In this document: positions 37,357 through 49,949 of the stretch, piece by piece
How positions within the stretch are numbered: the first letter of the stretch is position 1
How the letters are laid out: each line of letters begins with the position of its first letter
NCBI GenBank assembly: GCA_025642065.1
Contig: JAODUP010000656.1
Span: 222,501-286,500, forward strand
Reading direction: 5' to 3'
DNA length: 64,000 bases
DNA from: Paralvinella palmiformis
Lineage: Eukaryota; Annelida; Polychaeta; Terebellida; Alvinellidae
Program-made: the position numbers and the translations under genes
The notes under the pieces: generated by a model
Told to the model about the DNA's origin: nothing
Seen by the model: only the letters and a program-made list of their open reading frames with translations
Database searches by the model: none

Positions 37357-37392
<36 letters not shown>
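37261..37392. repeat. (CA)n and (TATC)n microsatellites
   Basis: CA run at about 37261-37330 and a TATC tetranucleotide run at about 37356-37396. Confidence 0.95.
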
Positions 37393-37393
<1 letters not shown>

Positions 37394-37483
37394 CCTATCT
37401 AACAAAAGAATATATTTTTATGCTACTGTTTCAGTACTAACATATATCATATAACATCTAAGAACTTTTTACATGTATCTTAG

Positions 37484-38186
37484 GCCCATCTATATACCAT
37501 CACCTCTTCACAACCACCAGTATAAATAAAACAATCATAAATAAACCGATCAACATGTTCATCAGTGTAAGTTTCCCATGTTGATATACATGTTGATATA
37601 CATGTTGATATACATGTTGATATACATGTTGATATACATGTTGATATACATACCTTCGATGTATTATATAGAATAATCTCTATACTAAACTCATCAAGTT
37701 AGCAGTCATCCGATCAACAAAACAACTGGCTTGTTTAAGCATTTTCGTTTGTGTATATCGCTATCCATCTGTTACCAATCGAAAACAGGTAGAGATTATT
37801 TGCATCCCAAGTCCATGGAACTCTGTAGCTACTGTGAGCAATGTAAGTACTATAAATCTTAGACGTATTTCTATATTCGTTCGCTTGTTAACTTCTAGAG
37901 TTTCTTTAATAGTTTATCGATCTCTATTCGCCATCAACAAAGAAAACCAACAAGGTATCCTAATATAGTTAAAATATGATTGTTTTTATTATTACGTGAA
38001 TTATATTTTTACACACTTTGGGCATTATTTGTGGGAGCTTACCTTGAATAAAACTAAGAGATAGTGAGACTTGAATTCAACATTTTGTAAACTTATCTAT
38101 TTAAATCGGTATAACTTACATGCCAGATTAACTGAGATTTGTAATCATTCGCCACATCAAATATATGCCTTGATTTCTTTGTGCAT
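37484..38186 (-). pseudogene. Third copy of the signal peptide + 'GGCEE' domain gene, broken
   Basis: Minus strand. The exon-1 remnant starts at 38186 with 'MHKEIKAYI' and then a stop, matching 'MHKLKNTYIY' of the intact C-type-lectin copy. The shared-domain exon starts at 37831 after acceptor 'ttgctcacag' and reads 'TVATEFHGLGMQIISTCFRL', a stop, then 'FVDRMTANLM'. The middle is replaced by the minisatellite at 37578-37649, and it resumes with 'GGCEEVMVYRWA' before a stop near 37484. The splice phase (G|TA giving V) is the same as in the intact copy. No lectin domain was found downstream, where a hAT remnant begins. Confidence 0.75.
37578..37649. repeat. 12-bp minisatellite inside the lectin pseudogene exon
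   Basis: Six perfect head-to-tail units of ATGTTGATATAC. In the pseudogene frame they read as a repeated four-residue unit. They lie exactly in the exon that encodes the shared domain. Confidence 0.95.
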
Positions 38187-38227
38187 TGTGACCTAAGGCG
38201 TATGTGATATACTTAGTTTGTGTAATA

Positions 38228-38380
<153 letters not shown>

Positions 38381-38926
38381 CTTCATTGAAGCAAATTCCA
38401 TCTTGGTCTACAGAGAATCAGAAATCGTACCATCAATCTTGCATTAAAACACGAAGAGTTAACTATCAGCCGAGATCAGTTATCAAACCTAATCATATAC
38501 CTAGCGTAACCGGATATCCATAACGACGCCTCTATGTCAATGAAGACAACTGGGATATAGAATAAAATTGGTAAACTAGCATTAGCACTTCCAAAATCGT
38601 GAATGCTTTAATATGGCAAGAACTACACATCAAATTAATTAAACGGAACTCCATCAAAAAGTGAGAGCAACCGCCAACAGAATTGCTGGAAGGGTATAAT
38701 ACCGAGTGTAATATTAGCATGATCCAGATAATGAAATATTGGAATTAATTTTTTTTAAAACTATATGAAGATGACATTTAATCATAGAACCTCACGATAT
38801 GTAAAACACATTTAGATATTATTCACTCCTATGTTTCTGCGGAATTCTGCCGGGATTTCTTAGCAACCTCCAGACAAACGCACAAGTTATCATTTATATT
38901 ACATGTTATGGTAATAACGGAACATC

Positions 38927-38930
<4 letters not shown>

Positions 38931-38960
<30 letters not shown>

Positions 38961-39200
38961 TGCCGGAATGACAGTTATTTTACGTGGCTTAGCTACCTAA
39001 AATGAGGGAGACGGATATGGTCCGTAATTTACTGCTTCACCACGGGACGGGGATTAATTATAAATAAACTTAGAATTGACAATATACGGCATATCCGGCG
39101 GAGAAAACACTGCCAGTTATCAGGCTAGATGAACAACTTCTCTTACTATATTGAGACTGCGGGATTCGAACATCCGACCTTCCGCACAGCATGACCATGA
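38931..39200 (-). mobile_element. SINE, family B, copy 2, with (ATT)n tail
   Basis: Minus strand: a tRNA-like head with a perfect B box, GTTCGAATC (about 39165-39175), a body sharing 'gatatgccgtatattg' with the 18510 copy, and an (ATT)n tail, seen as (AAT)n at 38931-38960 on the plus strand. Confidence 0.75.
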
Positions 39201-40666
39201 GTAAGAAAGTCCCATTAGTTAATATTATATTTCTGAAACGGGAAATCTCGAATGAAATAACCTTGATAAGTAACGAATTATATTTTTTGAATTTTTATTT
39301 AACCGTTAAGAGAATAATTTTAAAAAATCTAAAACGGGAACTAACCCAAAGTAATGAAAATAAATCAATATTTTACTATTTCCTATCCCACATTTACGAT
39401 TATTTAGATATTAATCAACAGTAATGACTAGGTGATGTTAAAATATGTTTTGGTGGCGGTAATTATCTCCCCATTCACAGATAGATTCCAGTGAATTGAA
39501 CAAATAAAATGCACTAAAATGCTAATATTTGTTTAAACATATTATAATGTTTATATTGAAATTGCCATTTTCCATAGGCCTTTTTGAGCTAGAGAATCAA
39601 AGAATCATCCGGAGTTTGTTTTATATTATACTGCATTCTAGTCACCAATATATTCGTTTTCAAAATGCTTAGGCCCAAATTTCATAAAAATATAATCCCA
39701 GATATAATTAACACAAACATATTCGAATTATGGTACCTGGTGATTTTTCCTGCCTCACCGCTAATAGAGATCGATAAAATATTGAGGAAACTCTAGATGC
39801 TGCTAAATGAATACATATAGAAATATGCCGACGATTTATAAGAAGATTTATATTAATATTATACTTCTCGTGCCGCACACAGTGATCACATATCGTGAAC
39901 AATATAAATAACAGACTAATCACTACCTGCTTTCGATCCTTAACAGACGGATAGCAATATACACAAATATGTAAGCATGCTAGTTTTTTCTCCTGATTGA
40001 ATGAGTGAGAATAGATATAATATGAATATGTCTGAGGTAGGAAAGGCAAATATTAAATGGAAGGCGTGTGGACCAAGATTACAAACTTGTATTGACGACC
40101 ATGTTTATCGGTGTAGTTATGGTTGTGTCTATGCTGGCGGTTGTGCAGTGATGGTTTTAAAGATGGCCTAAAATACCTGCAGACAACGGGTAGCATATCA
40201 GTTTTATCATTTATTATATCTCAACATTTGCCCGTTTTATACATGTACGTGTCGCTAATCATTTACGTGTTTTTAATACATATACACCGGTTAGTTGCCG
40301 TGTCTTTCGCTGACTATCAAGTATCTGCATATTTGATATTGTCTTTGTGTCTGTACTATTGAATGTAAACTCTGCTATCCACATACTTTTCTCTTCCCTC
40401 TCAATCACACTCTGTCAGGCTCAATCTTCCACTCTCACGCTCATTATCCCACTCTGTCTATCTAGATTAGTGTATGGGTTGCGTGTGCGTGTATGCGCGT
40501 GTGCGTATATGTGCTTACGCATGTGTTTGTATTTGAGGATTCATATATATATGGGGACACTAACTCATAGCATCAACATTCAAAAATCCGCATACATTCA
40601 CGCATGCACACACGCGCACGCACACGCGCACGCACACGCATACACACACACTCACACACACACACG

Positions 40667-40703
<37 letters not shown>

Positions 40704-41100
40704 GGGAGTACCTTTTGACACCATAACGACAGTAAATAACACGTACAGTGGCCTAACATACACCTGTGCGTCAGAACATTTTGATACCACTGTTTCTGAC
40801 CTCAACTACATTCGCGGTTTGAATATCTAAAGAAATCCTAATTATATCAACCGTAATTATTAAGTCTTTATAGGTTGTCCGCGCGTCAACCAAATTTGTG
40901 TTGTGTGCTCCACATACATATTGAAGCAGCTAAATGACTGAGATAAAAATACAATAGCAATACTGCAAAATAGATTATTAGTGGATTAGATCGCTCACTC
41001 GCTCAATAACTTACTCATCCACTCGCTCAGTGACTCGGTCACACAGTCACCTATGTACTCATTCACTCACTCGCTTATTACTCATTCCTTCACTCACTCT
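39201..41100. other. No gene recognised; CA- and CG-rich microsatellites
   Basis: Frames of 77-123 codons occur but look non-coding. A (CA)n run with CGCA interruptions spans about 40608-40670, followed by (TA)n to about 40701. Confidence 0.5.
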
Positions 41101-41102
41101 CC

Positions 41103-41260
41103 CCAACCAATTCCTTCCTTCCTTCCTTCCTTCCTTCACTCACTCACTCACTCACTCACTCACTCACTCACTCACTCACTCACTCACTCACTCACTCACT
41201 CACTCACTCACTCACTCACTCACTCACTCACTCACTCTCCCACTCACTCACTCACTCAGT
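41103..41260. repeat. (CCTT)n and long (ACTC)n tetranucleotide array
   Basis: A short CCTT run (about 41113-41133) is followed by about 25 ACTC units with few changes, then decaying AACC/AACT-type words to about 41520. Frames across it read as Ser-Leu-Thr-His repeats and are not genes. Confidence 0.95.
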
Positions 41261-41587
41261 CAATCACTCACTCAACCTTTAACATATTTCACCAACCAAC
41301 TAACTAAACTAACTAACTAAACAATCATCCAACCAGCCAACTAACTAGCTGACAAACCAATCCATCAACTAACCGCCCTGCCAGCCAGCCAACCAGCAAG
41401 CCAATCAGTTAACCAGCTAGCCAACCAATCAAAGATCTAATCAACCAACCAGTCAGCCAACCAACCTATCAGCCAGCCAACAAATCAACAAGTAAACCAT
41501 CCAAGCAAGAAAGAACAAAAATAAACCAATCCACCAAACAATCAGTCAGTAAATAAATAATTAAATCAGTTACTTATTCTATAATAT

Positions 41588-41593
41588 TTTATT
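41588..41593 (-). terminator. Candidate polyadenylation signal of the C-type lectin gene
   Basis: AATAAA on the minus strand, about 144 bases after the stop codon at 41737-41739. Confidence 0.55.
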
Positions 41594-41736
41594 AAATGCG
41601 CAGGGGAATGTTGTTATTTAGATACACCAAGTGCCTTCGTATCGTAGTAATTAATGTAGGATATTTTATCTGGTGCCCATATACCACCATCGATCTATAT
41701 GGAGATTTTAAATGAGGTTCTGAAGCGTGTACATAA

Positions 41737-42713
41737 TTATTGATCAATCGCTACTTTACACATGTACATGCTTGACATTAAACACGACGAATCATCCCAG
41801 CCCCATCCGAACCTTTTAGTTACAATAATGCAGTCGGCGTCCGAACTACCTTTGTATGGCTGGCCTTGAAGCCATTTGGTATATACCAATCTATCATGTG
41901 ATGAATTCCAATAAAAGTCATTGGTTCCCCCATTTGGAGGACGTCTACCACCAATCCAGTAGTCTACATAGCCTGCTCTGACTGAAATTATATGATTAAC
42001 GGTGGTTACCTATGAAGGTGGCTGGAATTAACCGGATCGATGAAACAATTTGTATATTTCAAATACAAGAGGAAATGTCATATGGCAATATAGTGAGCCT
42101 AGAGGTTCAGTACAAAACTAATAGCATGCCTATATTAGTCAAAAGCATTAAAAACTGAAATTACTAATACTATTATGACTAAGATGACATATAATATTGT
42201 ACCTGTTTCTGCGATGTGTTTACTACCTTCTTCGGCAGACATTTCTTTGATCATCCGGGCATTTGGATGTAGGCGTTGACAAAATGCAATTCCTTCATCC
42301 CAACTTCCTTCGCCATATATATAGCAAACACTTTGATCACTGCAATATCCTGAAAAACGCAATTTCAAAAACTAATCTAGGTATAAACATATTAAAATAG
42401 AGCTTTGTAAGTCAGTTTGTTACGCTCTGTGTTTCCGATCTGAAGGGAATGAAAATAACTCCTAATATGGGTGTTCATTAAAGTTAGGAAATATAAATAT
42501 TTTTCTCAGCCTCATCATATACTAACGTGTTTATAATGAAACACTCATAAATAAATCATCCAAACTTGGAGTTGATATATGTCGGATTAGATGTTATTCT
42601 TAGAAAATCTAAGCCTGTGGGGAATTTGCAAATTTATTATCAATTCGATGAAAAAACATATTATGACCTAAAAAACATCGTAATCATTCATTCATACATC
42701 CACGGGGACAATG

Positions 42714-42766
<53 letters not shown>

Positions 42767-45700
42767 TGAATGTGTTACGGCACACCAGCACAGAAAGTCA
42801 TTTTGGGCAAAAATCAGATAATAGTTTACATTAGAACTACAAGCTTACAATCACATGAACACATCTCTTTCGCTTTCTATGTGGAAGGAGACACCCAGTA
42901 AAAACAAAGAAGATCAGCACTCACCAATGCAAAGTTAATCATACAAACATTCTATGCCCAAATAAGTTCTTAGGATCAGCCTCTCTCAAAAAATTGAAAT
43001 ACTAACCCAGGACCAATCCCTTTAGAAGGCCATTTCAAAGTAGATATTCCAATACCATAAGGAAGACCAGCTTCCACTAATAATCAATTAAACATGTGTA
43101 CATCTTATAATAAAATAAATTGTAAAGACCAGCCTGACGTACAAACTGAAGCACCACTTTATATCCCTAAACATTTCACTTAAAATTGAGACTTTCAATA
43201 CATTATATCTGATTGTATTAAACTTAACATAGTGGAGGAATACCTGTTTCACACTGAGAGTTTGGTGGCACAATATACAGCACAGGGGTTCCTCCCTAAC
43301 TAACAAGTACATGTGTGTATTACAGGTTGATGCTATATGTGACTGAGATCAAACTAATATGAGATTTCCAGTGAGCCATTCTCCAAGGACTGTTTTGGCA
43401 AAATGTAATTTATTGAATATTTTATCGTCCCAATGTTGCTGCCAATTTGTGATGTAGTGAGGTTTTAAAGTCTGTCTAAAGTTTGAGTGGAGAAAATTGT
43501 TTCTTGAAATATTACGCTAAAATTTTTTTTATGTGTGAAGATCGAATCGGATAATTAGAATCTTCATTTCCCACTTTGGGAAGCATATTAGTTGCAATGT
43601 GGTTGATATTTAAATTTATATTCTTCAATAACTGCTAAATGCACATTCGAAAGGTAAGTACTGCATTTAGTATATTTACAAAAGTAGTCGTCAGTATGGG
43701 ATGAAATATGTTTTGATATGTCAGTTTCAGAGGATTTAAATTTAGTTTAACTGGATATTGAACGGACAATTGATCACGTCTATTGTACATTGATGGTTCG
43801 CTGGCTCCGAAGCATAATTTCAATTCTTGATTTCGTATTCTATCTACTTATTTAATATACGACGATTGTGTCGATCCATATACAATTCATCCATAATCTA
43901 ATTTGGAACGAATTTGGGTCCTGTAAAGGATTAACAAGACTTTGTGATTAGCTCCGGAGTCCATATGTGATGCTACCTTCAGAAGGTTGAGAGTTTGTAT
44001 ATCACATCATTATTGTTATGTGTGGTATAAGCGCACCATTTCTGATCAAATCCCATATCCAAAGGTATTTATGTTAAATTGAATGTGCGGCTTGGCTCTA
44101 GGTGATGTGTACGGAGGTTGCAAAACTGCAGACACACAGTTTGTGACATGGAAATTTAAAATAATTGGGATCTCCCCATTTTTATACTTTATTTAAACAA
44201 AGTTGGAGTTGTTTGTTAGTTGTGTGTAATATGTTTGGACTTGTCGTATATAACAAAGTCACCAACATGAAGTGAACAGTCAATGCCGGGTGACAAATAT
44301 TTTACTATGTCATTTATTTTCACACTAAATAGTGTTACTGATAAAATGCTGCCTTCAGGCTCACCTTCTTCTTGATCATATAATTTGGATATTGTATTTC
44401 CTATTTTGAACCCAAATTGTCACAAATGTTTGGAAGTTGGATTTGACTAATGACATCCGGCATCTCAACTGCGCACCATGGAGGTCTCTCACGATAACAT
44501 GCTTCCAAGTTGTATCTCATGCTTTCTCTAAATCAAAAAAGAGTACCACCATGTGCTCCCATTTAATAAATGTTAATCTAACGGCATATTCCAATCTAAT
44601 AATCTGATCAAAAGTTGATCGATTTTCCTAACACCCCCCCCCCTGGTACACTGTCAGTATAGCATGTCTTGTTTCTACAATCCATACTAATTTACCATGC
44701 GTTCCATGGTTTTACAAATACAACCGATTAGGTCAAAAGGACAATAATTGGATGGATTTGTATTATATTTTGCCGGTTTTTGAATAGGTATGCTGATTGT
44801 TTCTCTCCAAATATGTGTACATTGGCTTATTCCCCATATCTGATTGTAAATACTCAATTAAGTTTGCAGTACTATTTTTGGTAAATGCTTTTAAATATTC
44901 TAGTGAATATTGTCTGGTTCTGGTGATGTATCATGTGCATTATGAAGTGAATCTTCTAGTTCCCCAAATGAGAAGGATTAGCTTTAGAGGTCACTATTTA
45001 TTTAGTTAAAATTAAGTGGCTTTTCCAGTTTTCTGTTTCTGAAAGATTTTGGTCTAATTACTGGGAGCTGTCTGTTTTGGCCAAAGTATTGGCAATTTCG
45101 TTTACATTGGTTATTGTATTACCATTTGTCTCTAAGCTGTTTTAGACGTTGCCATTACTGTTTACCAGTTATCCTTACCATGTGCCATCTTCCTTTGTTT
45201 GAAGTTCAGTTGTTCAATTTGTCAAAACGTTTTCATGCTTTCTCTAAATACAAGTCGAGCGCTAGCATGTTCTTTTTTCGAAATTCGTGTACAAACAAAC
45301 ATAATACAGTGATCATTGAAATATTACTGCATACGGCTAATGTAAGTCAATAATTACAGATAATTAAGTAAAATATGCAAATAAATTACCAAAATAGAAA
45401 ACTAAAATCTTACCGTTACAGTGATAAGATATATCACATAATGTGAAAGAGCTGCTTGTCAGAATGTTAGGCCATCTTAATACCATCAGTTCTTCACAGC
45501 CACCAGTACAGGTACAGTCGTAAATACACCAATCAACGTTGTCATCAGTAGTAGTTTGCCATCTTGATAAACACGTTTTCCACTTGTTATTTGCCTTTCC
45601 CGCATCAGATCCAGTCAGTCCCACGACGTAAATACTATCGGTACAGTTCATATCCTGACCGATCAAAGTAACACTCATCCGATCATTAGAACAGTTAACT

Positions 45701-46053
45701 TTCTTAAATATTTGTGTGTATTGATGTTTATCTGTCGCGAAGCGAGAGCAAGTTGCGATTAGGTCGTCATTTAAATTAGTGATGTTATCTGGCTGAAGTC
45801 CATGGAACTTTATGACAACTGTGTGTAATGTAAGACGTTTAGTATTAGTTAAATTTATATTACAATAATATACCGAAAATCATTGAATTAATGGTAATAG
45901 GAATGTTCAGCATTCTCCTGCATTAAACGACTTTTTCAATATTTTTCTAAACGTAGACATACAAGTCGTTATACATTACCTACCTAATTTGCTGCAACTG
46001 ATAAACATCCACAAAATTGCCGCATAAATATAAGTATTCTTTAGTTTGTGCAT
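41737..46053 (-). CDS. Secreted lectin: signal peptide + cysteine-rich 'GGCEE' domain + C-type lectin domain
   Basis: Four exons on the minus strand join in one frame of 288 codons: 46053-45984, 45818-45414, 42349-42203 and 41981-41737. All three introns are phase 1 and all borders are GT/AG. Exon 1 encodes a signal peptide ('MHKLKNTYIYAAILWMFISC'). Exon 2 encodes the shared domain, with 'IKFHGLQPDNI', 'RMSVTLIGQDMNC', 'CIYDCTCTGGCEELMV' and 'FTLCDISYHC'. Exons 3-4 encode a long-form C-type lectin domain with six cysteines: 'GYCSDQSVCYIYGEGSW', 'AFCQRLHPNARMI', 'DYWIGGRRPPNGG', 'WLQGQPYKGSSDADC', 'GWDDSSC' and 'MCK'. The sugar-binding positions are unusual: Q-P-Y instead of EPN/QPD, and W-D-D instead of W-N-D, so calcium-dependent sugar binding is uncertain. 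Intron 2 carries a Jockey-type LINE in the same orientation. The protein is probably a secreted recognition lectin; the model is inferred from sequence alone. Confidence 0.85.
42713..42763. repeat. (TA)n microsatellite
   Basis: In intron 2 of the C-type lectin gene. Confidence 0.95.
43490..45250 (-). mobile_element. Decayed Jockey-group LINE inside intron 2 of the lectin gene
   Basis: Minus-strand blocks in order: 'HIWRETISIPIQKPAKYNTN' and 'CICKTMERMVN' (RT start, about 44650-44810); 'RESMRYNLEACYRERPPWCA' (after the first Asp block, where A-Y-D-T-T-W is usual); 'LQLCLNKVQKW'-like (about 44170-44220); and the C-terminal 'GASEPSMYNRRDQLSVQYPV' at 43635-43823. Stops and shifts throughout show that it is dead. 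It runs in the same direction as its host gene. Confidence 0.8.
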
Positions 46054-46102
46054 TGTCGTCTACGGCAAACACAGTCCACCTTGATCAGTATACTAAGCTC
46101 TC

Positions 46103-46137
<35 letters not shown>

Positions 46138-46900
46138 AACGCTCACTCTCTCCCCCTATATATCCAGACAGGATCATACGGCCAAATACATCACTATTTC
46201 ATCACTAATACTGGCGTATGCGTGACATATTTATGCACGGGTGCCCCATATAATTATTATAAATGAAAACATATTCATTGCCAGAATAAACTAGCGTATT
46301 TAACTCCAGGGCTACCTGGCCGTACATTATTTACAAAGAATAATGAATAATGTACGGCGACATTGTGGTTCACAATTTCTTTGTGGTGATATTCTGCGGT
46401 AGAGTTGTCATGAAGTGCCGGTGGAGTCTGTCATTTTCGTGCATTGAGCTTGTTGTAAAACTGCTGTGATGAATCATCCGTACACTGTAATTTAGGTCAC
46501 TAAATAGTATATCCTGAAATATGATGAATCGTATTATACTTTTTTGAATGGTGGCTGCCAAAATAATATTTTTGCTAGAATAATAACCTATAATGATCCA
46601 GTAGATTATTGTGATGTTATCTGGACTGATATAGGATTTTGTGGATTGGTTTGTACCAGGCTTGATTTTTTAATTAAGGCTTCATTCTTCCTTGTATGGT
46701 TTCTGTGTTTTGGATTGGGTGTGAATTTTGTTCAGACGCAGTCATGAAACTCTCTAAGACAGAGTGGAACACTTGATCTAGCTGGATAGCATTTGGCGTG
46801 GATATCAGGCTTTCTTTTGCCTTTTTTTACTGATTCCTTAACATGCATTTGTTCTTTTACATGCACATATACATACATATACATATACACACACAAACAC
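46054..46900. other. 5' flank of the lectin gene, no other gene
   Basis: A (CT)n run at about 46104-46134 lies 50-80 bp upstream of the lectin start codon. No similarity to the 30575 upstream block was seen. Confidence 0.4.
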
Positions 46901-46914
46901 ACACACACACACTA

Positions 46915-46917
46915 AAA

Positions 46918-46987
<70 letters not shown>

Positions 46988-47035
46988 TGTGTGTGTGTAG
47001 TAGTGTATGATGTATGTGTGTGATGTATATATATG

Positions 47036-47066
<31 letters not shown>

Positions 47067-47095
47067 GTGTGTGTGTGTGTGTGTGTGATGTGTGT

Positions 47096-47180
<85 letters not shown>
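46915..47180. repeat. Compound (TA)n/(GT)n microsatellite
   Basis: Three TA runs separated by GTGT/GTAT stretches. The 120-codon minus-strand frames here are Ile-Tyr artefacts. Confidence 0.95.
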
Positions 47181-47184
<4 letters not shown>

Positions 47185-47199
47185 AGATGTAATTTCTCA

Positions 47200-48560
47200 A
47201 ACCTGACTAGCTTGAGCAAAACAATCTAGACAAAAAGACTTGTTGCATGTTATATGGCTTTGATAAGAATTAAACATATTTGCCTTCATAACATTTTTGA
47301 ATATTGAACGAGACATGTTCTGAGTCAGTGTATGAAACCATTTGTTCCATATTTTGGGAATGGCATACAGCGGCAGTTTATTGGCAAAATGGGTTTTGCA
47401 CCTGGTTTCATACAAGAGATATGATTGCCTAGTTGCTCGCGAGTTGGGAATGTCGTGGTTAAATCTGAACATTTGCTCAAATGAGTAGGGAAGATATTTT
47501 GTGATGAAGTCAAATACAAATACTGATGATTGAAATATATATTGATCAGTTATTTTCATAATACTTGAAGCTTTGAATAACGCTCTACGGTGTATTGTTT
47601 TGACATTACAATTTCCCCATGCCAATATTCCATAACATATATGAGAATGTACAGAATTCTCAAGGAGTCCTTTGGTAATATGTTTTTTACTTGTTTGATT
47701 GAGAACAAGGCGCTGGATATTCGCTTGTTAACATGGGCGATATGATATTTCCAACTAAGATTTGTATCTATGAAGAGTCTCAAGAATTTTACTGATTTTT
47801 CTTCGCAATCGTTCCCTATTCTTTTTAATATATTATTAATAATTGCGATGTTTAACCCTGTGAAATTGCATTGTTGTTGATGAGGTCTAATAATGATATA
47901 TTTAGTTTTTGTTGGATTCAGAGATAACCTGTTTGCGCAAAACCAATGGAACAATTTGTTAACTGTTTCATTGGCCTCAAGAAATAACGCATGTAAGTTG
48001 GAGTTCGACATATACAGTGTGGTGTCATTAGCAAATAACAATATATTACCATTACATGAATTTGGTATATCATTCACATAAATGAGATACAACAAAGGAC
48101 CGAGAATAGAGCCTTGAGGCTCACTACATTGTATATTGAGAAGGCTGGAGCTATGACCATCGATATCTACAAATTCCATAAGTGTTTAGTTTATTTCAGT
48201 AATTTCGGGTCTTGGCTTATTATTAGATTCGGCACAATAATTTAGAAACTGAATGATTGGGTGTATGGTTGAATGCTTGCGGCGAAAGCCATATTGGTGC
48301 TTGAATGAAATGGGTTCCAAAAATGACAGTAACTTTTTGTACATAAATTTCTCTAATATTTTGGAAATGGCTGGTAGTAAGCTTACTGGTCTGTAGTTTT
48401 GCAGAAGACTTTGATCAGAGGATTTACAAATAGGTATAACCTTCGCGATTTCCAGGTCCTGTGGAACAATACCAGTAATAAACGATCTATGTATTATGTG
48501 AGTAATGTGTTGCAATATGTTGGAAATAGTTTCCTGTAACATTTTTGTGGAGATCCCATC
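47200..48560 (-). pseudogene. LINE reverse transcriptase with palm deletion and altered catalytic motif
   Basis: The minus-strand frame 48542-48186 reads 'LEIAKVIPICKSSDQSLLQN' and 'QYGFRRKHSTIHPIIQFL'. The frame 48179-47556 reads 'PQGSILGPLLYLIYVNDIP', 'LLFANDTTLY', 'NRLSLNPTKTKYIII' and 'KFLRLFIDTNLSWKYHI'. The frame 47625-47197 carries the C-terminal region ('LLYETRCKTHFANKLPLY'). The stretch with the first catalytic aspartate is missing between the first two frames, and the second block reads F-A-N-D where F/Y-A-D-D is usual. It is a non-LTR element of the CR1/Jockey group and clearly inactive. A (TA)n run adjoins its 3' end. Confidence 0.85.
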
Positions 48561-48679
48561 ATAACCCTAATACCTTAGAACAGGATGTGCACAATAAATG
48601 ATATGTAAATGAAACCTTTATGGTGAATCTAATTAGCTGATATGTACAAAATAGATAGTTACACTTTGCCAGAAGTTTT

Positions 48680-49050
48680 TCAAAGCAAGTGTCTCCATCT
48701 ATCGCATGATAACCCCTTAATAATAACCAGACCAGGCAAAGCAGAAGGTGGATATCGCATGTGTTTGTTACATTATCGCTCTTGATTGGGTATCATAACA
48801 AGTTTACAGTGTATTGTCCTTCTTACAAATTACAAGAGCATTTCTTTAAACATGAAGGTTGCATCAATAACGTGAATCTGAGATTCGATCTTCCAGTACC
48901 TATACACTATCATTTAATTAGCAATATTAAATAAATATCAGTTTAAATAAAGTTCATACTATTATAATAATTCACAAAACTATATATATAAAGTAATTAG
49001 CATCTACTTTGTATGTTAACAAACGAAAGGGAAATGATCTGCTTTATAAT
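48680..49050 (+). repeat. Diverged duplication, copy 1 (partner 58065-58400)
   Basis: It aligns on the same strand with 58065-58400, for example 'cttcttacaaattacaagag' here against 'cttcttatcaattacaagaa' there, together with the preceding 'tgtttgttacatt'. No coding function is seen in either copy. Confidence 0.6.
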
Positions 49051-49940
49051 AGTTTTATATTAAAAAGGAGCTGCCCCTTCTATAATTTTAAATAAAATAT
49101 CAAATTTGAAACAGTTTGTAATTGATTAGAACATTGCAATCTAAACGAGTTTGTTCCCTTATTAACCATATTCCCAGGTTACATTTAAAGAAACGGGAAA
49201 AGCAATATTTATATTTAAGTATAGTATACAATTTATTTATTGGTAGCACGTCACAACATACATAACTTAGCAAGGACCCCTATTGTCGTAGGGCCCCCGC
49301 GCCCAGCGTGCACATGCGTTAAGACCGCCCTGATATAATCCAAACTAAAATCATTACCTCGGTGTAAGTTTAATTCATACGGCGAATATACATTTAGTAT
49401 TGCAGAGTTCCCGTTCCCAATCTGTTAAGATTTAGACACATCGTTTCTTGAAAAGTCTAACTTTGTCTTAACTTTTAGCCATCCCAGGTTGCTTTTAACG
49501 ATAACAAACATTTATCTCAGTTTCTAAGATTCTTTTCTCCAATCTGAGAGTGATCTGTTAGAATGTAAAGAATGAAGGTGAGTAGATGGAGAATTATTTA
49601 CAATGTATTTTCGGAGAAGGTTAGCCGCTGTTGTTATTTAATAGAACATATAAACTCGTTCTGCGAAAAGTCTCGTGTTTATTATGTTTTCTGCGTGGCC
49701 CTATTCGCCCTCGTAATTTCAACCTAGCATTGGGTATACTTGGTGGCTTCTCAAAATTTTCTCCAGCATGAATGTTGTTTTATGCAGTTTGAGTTTTAGA
49801 TCTTGCCTCACAAATCTCCAGAATGGTAGATGGAATGTTCATAGAATATTCATCTACCATCCGAGTAAGGGTTTGACTTGACCTATTCTGCAATGGATCA
49901 GTATTCTTCGGTAAGATGTCGGAATGTTTGCGTGGGCAGT
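49051..49940. other. No gene recognised
   Basis: It includes an unusually GC-rich patch (about 49275-49330) in otherwise AT-rich DNA. No motif was identified. Confidence 0.4.
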
Positions 49941-49949
49941 CAGCCGTGG

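Noticed and set aside
41030..41320. 96- and 84-codon repetitive frames suggesting a repeat protein
   Set aside because: They are the translation of an (ACTC)n array; no start context, splice site or conservation of a domain.
46838..47219. Two 120-codon minus-strand open frames
   Set aside because: They are Ile-Tyr and Thr-His repeats translated from (TA)n and (GT)n microsatellites.
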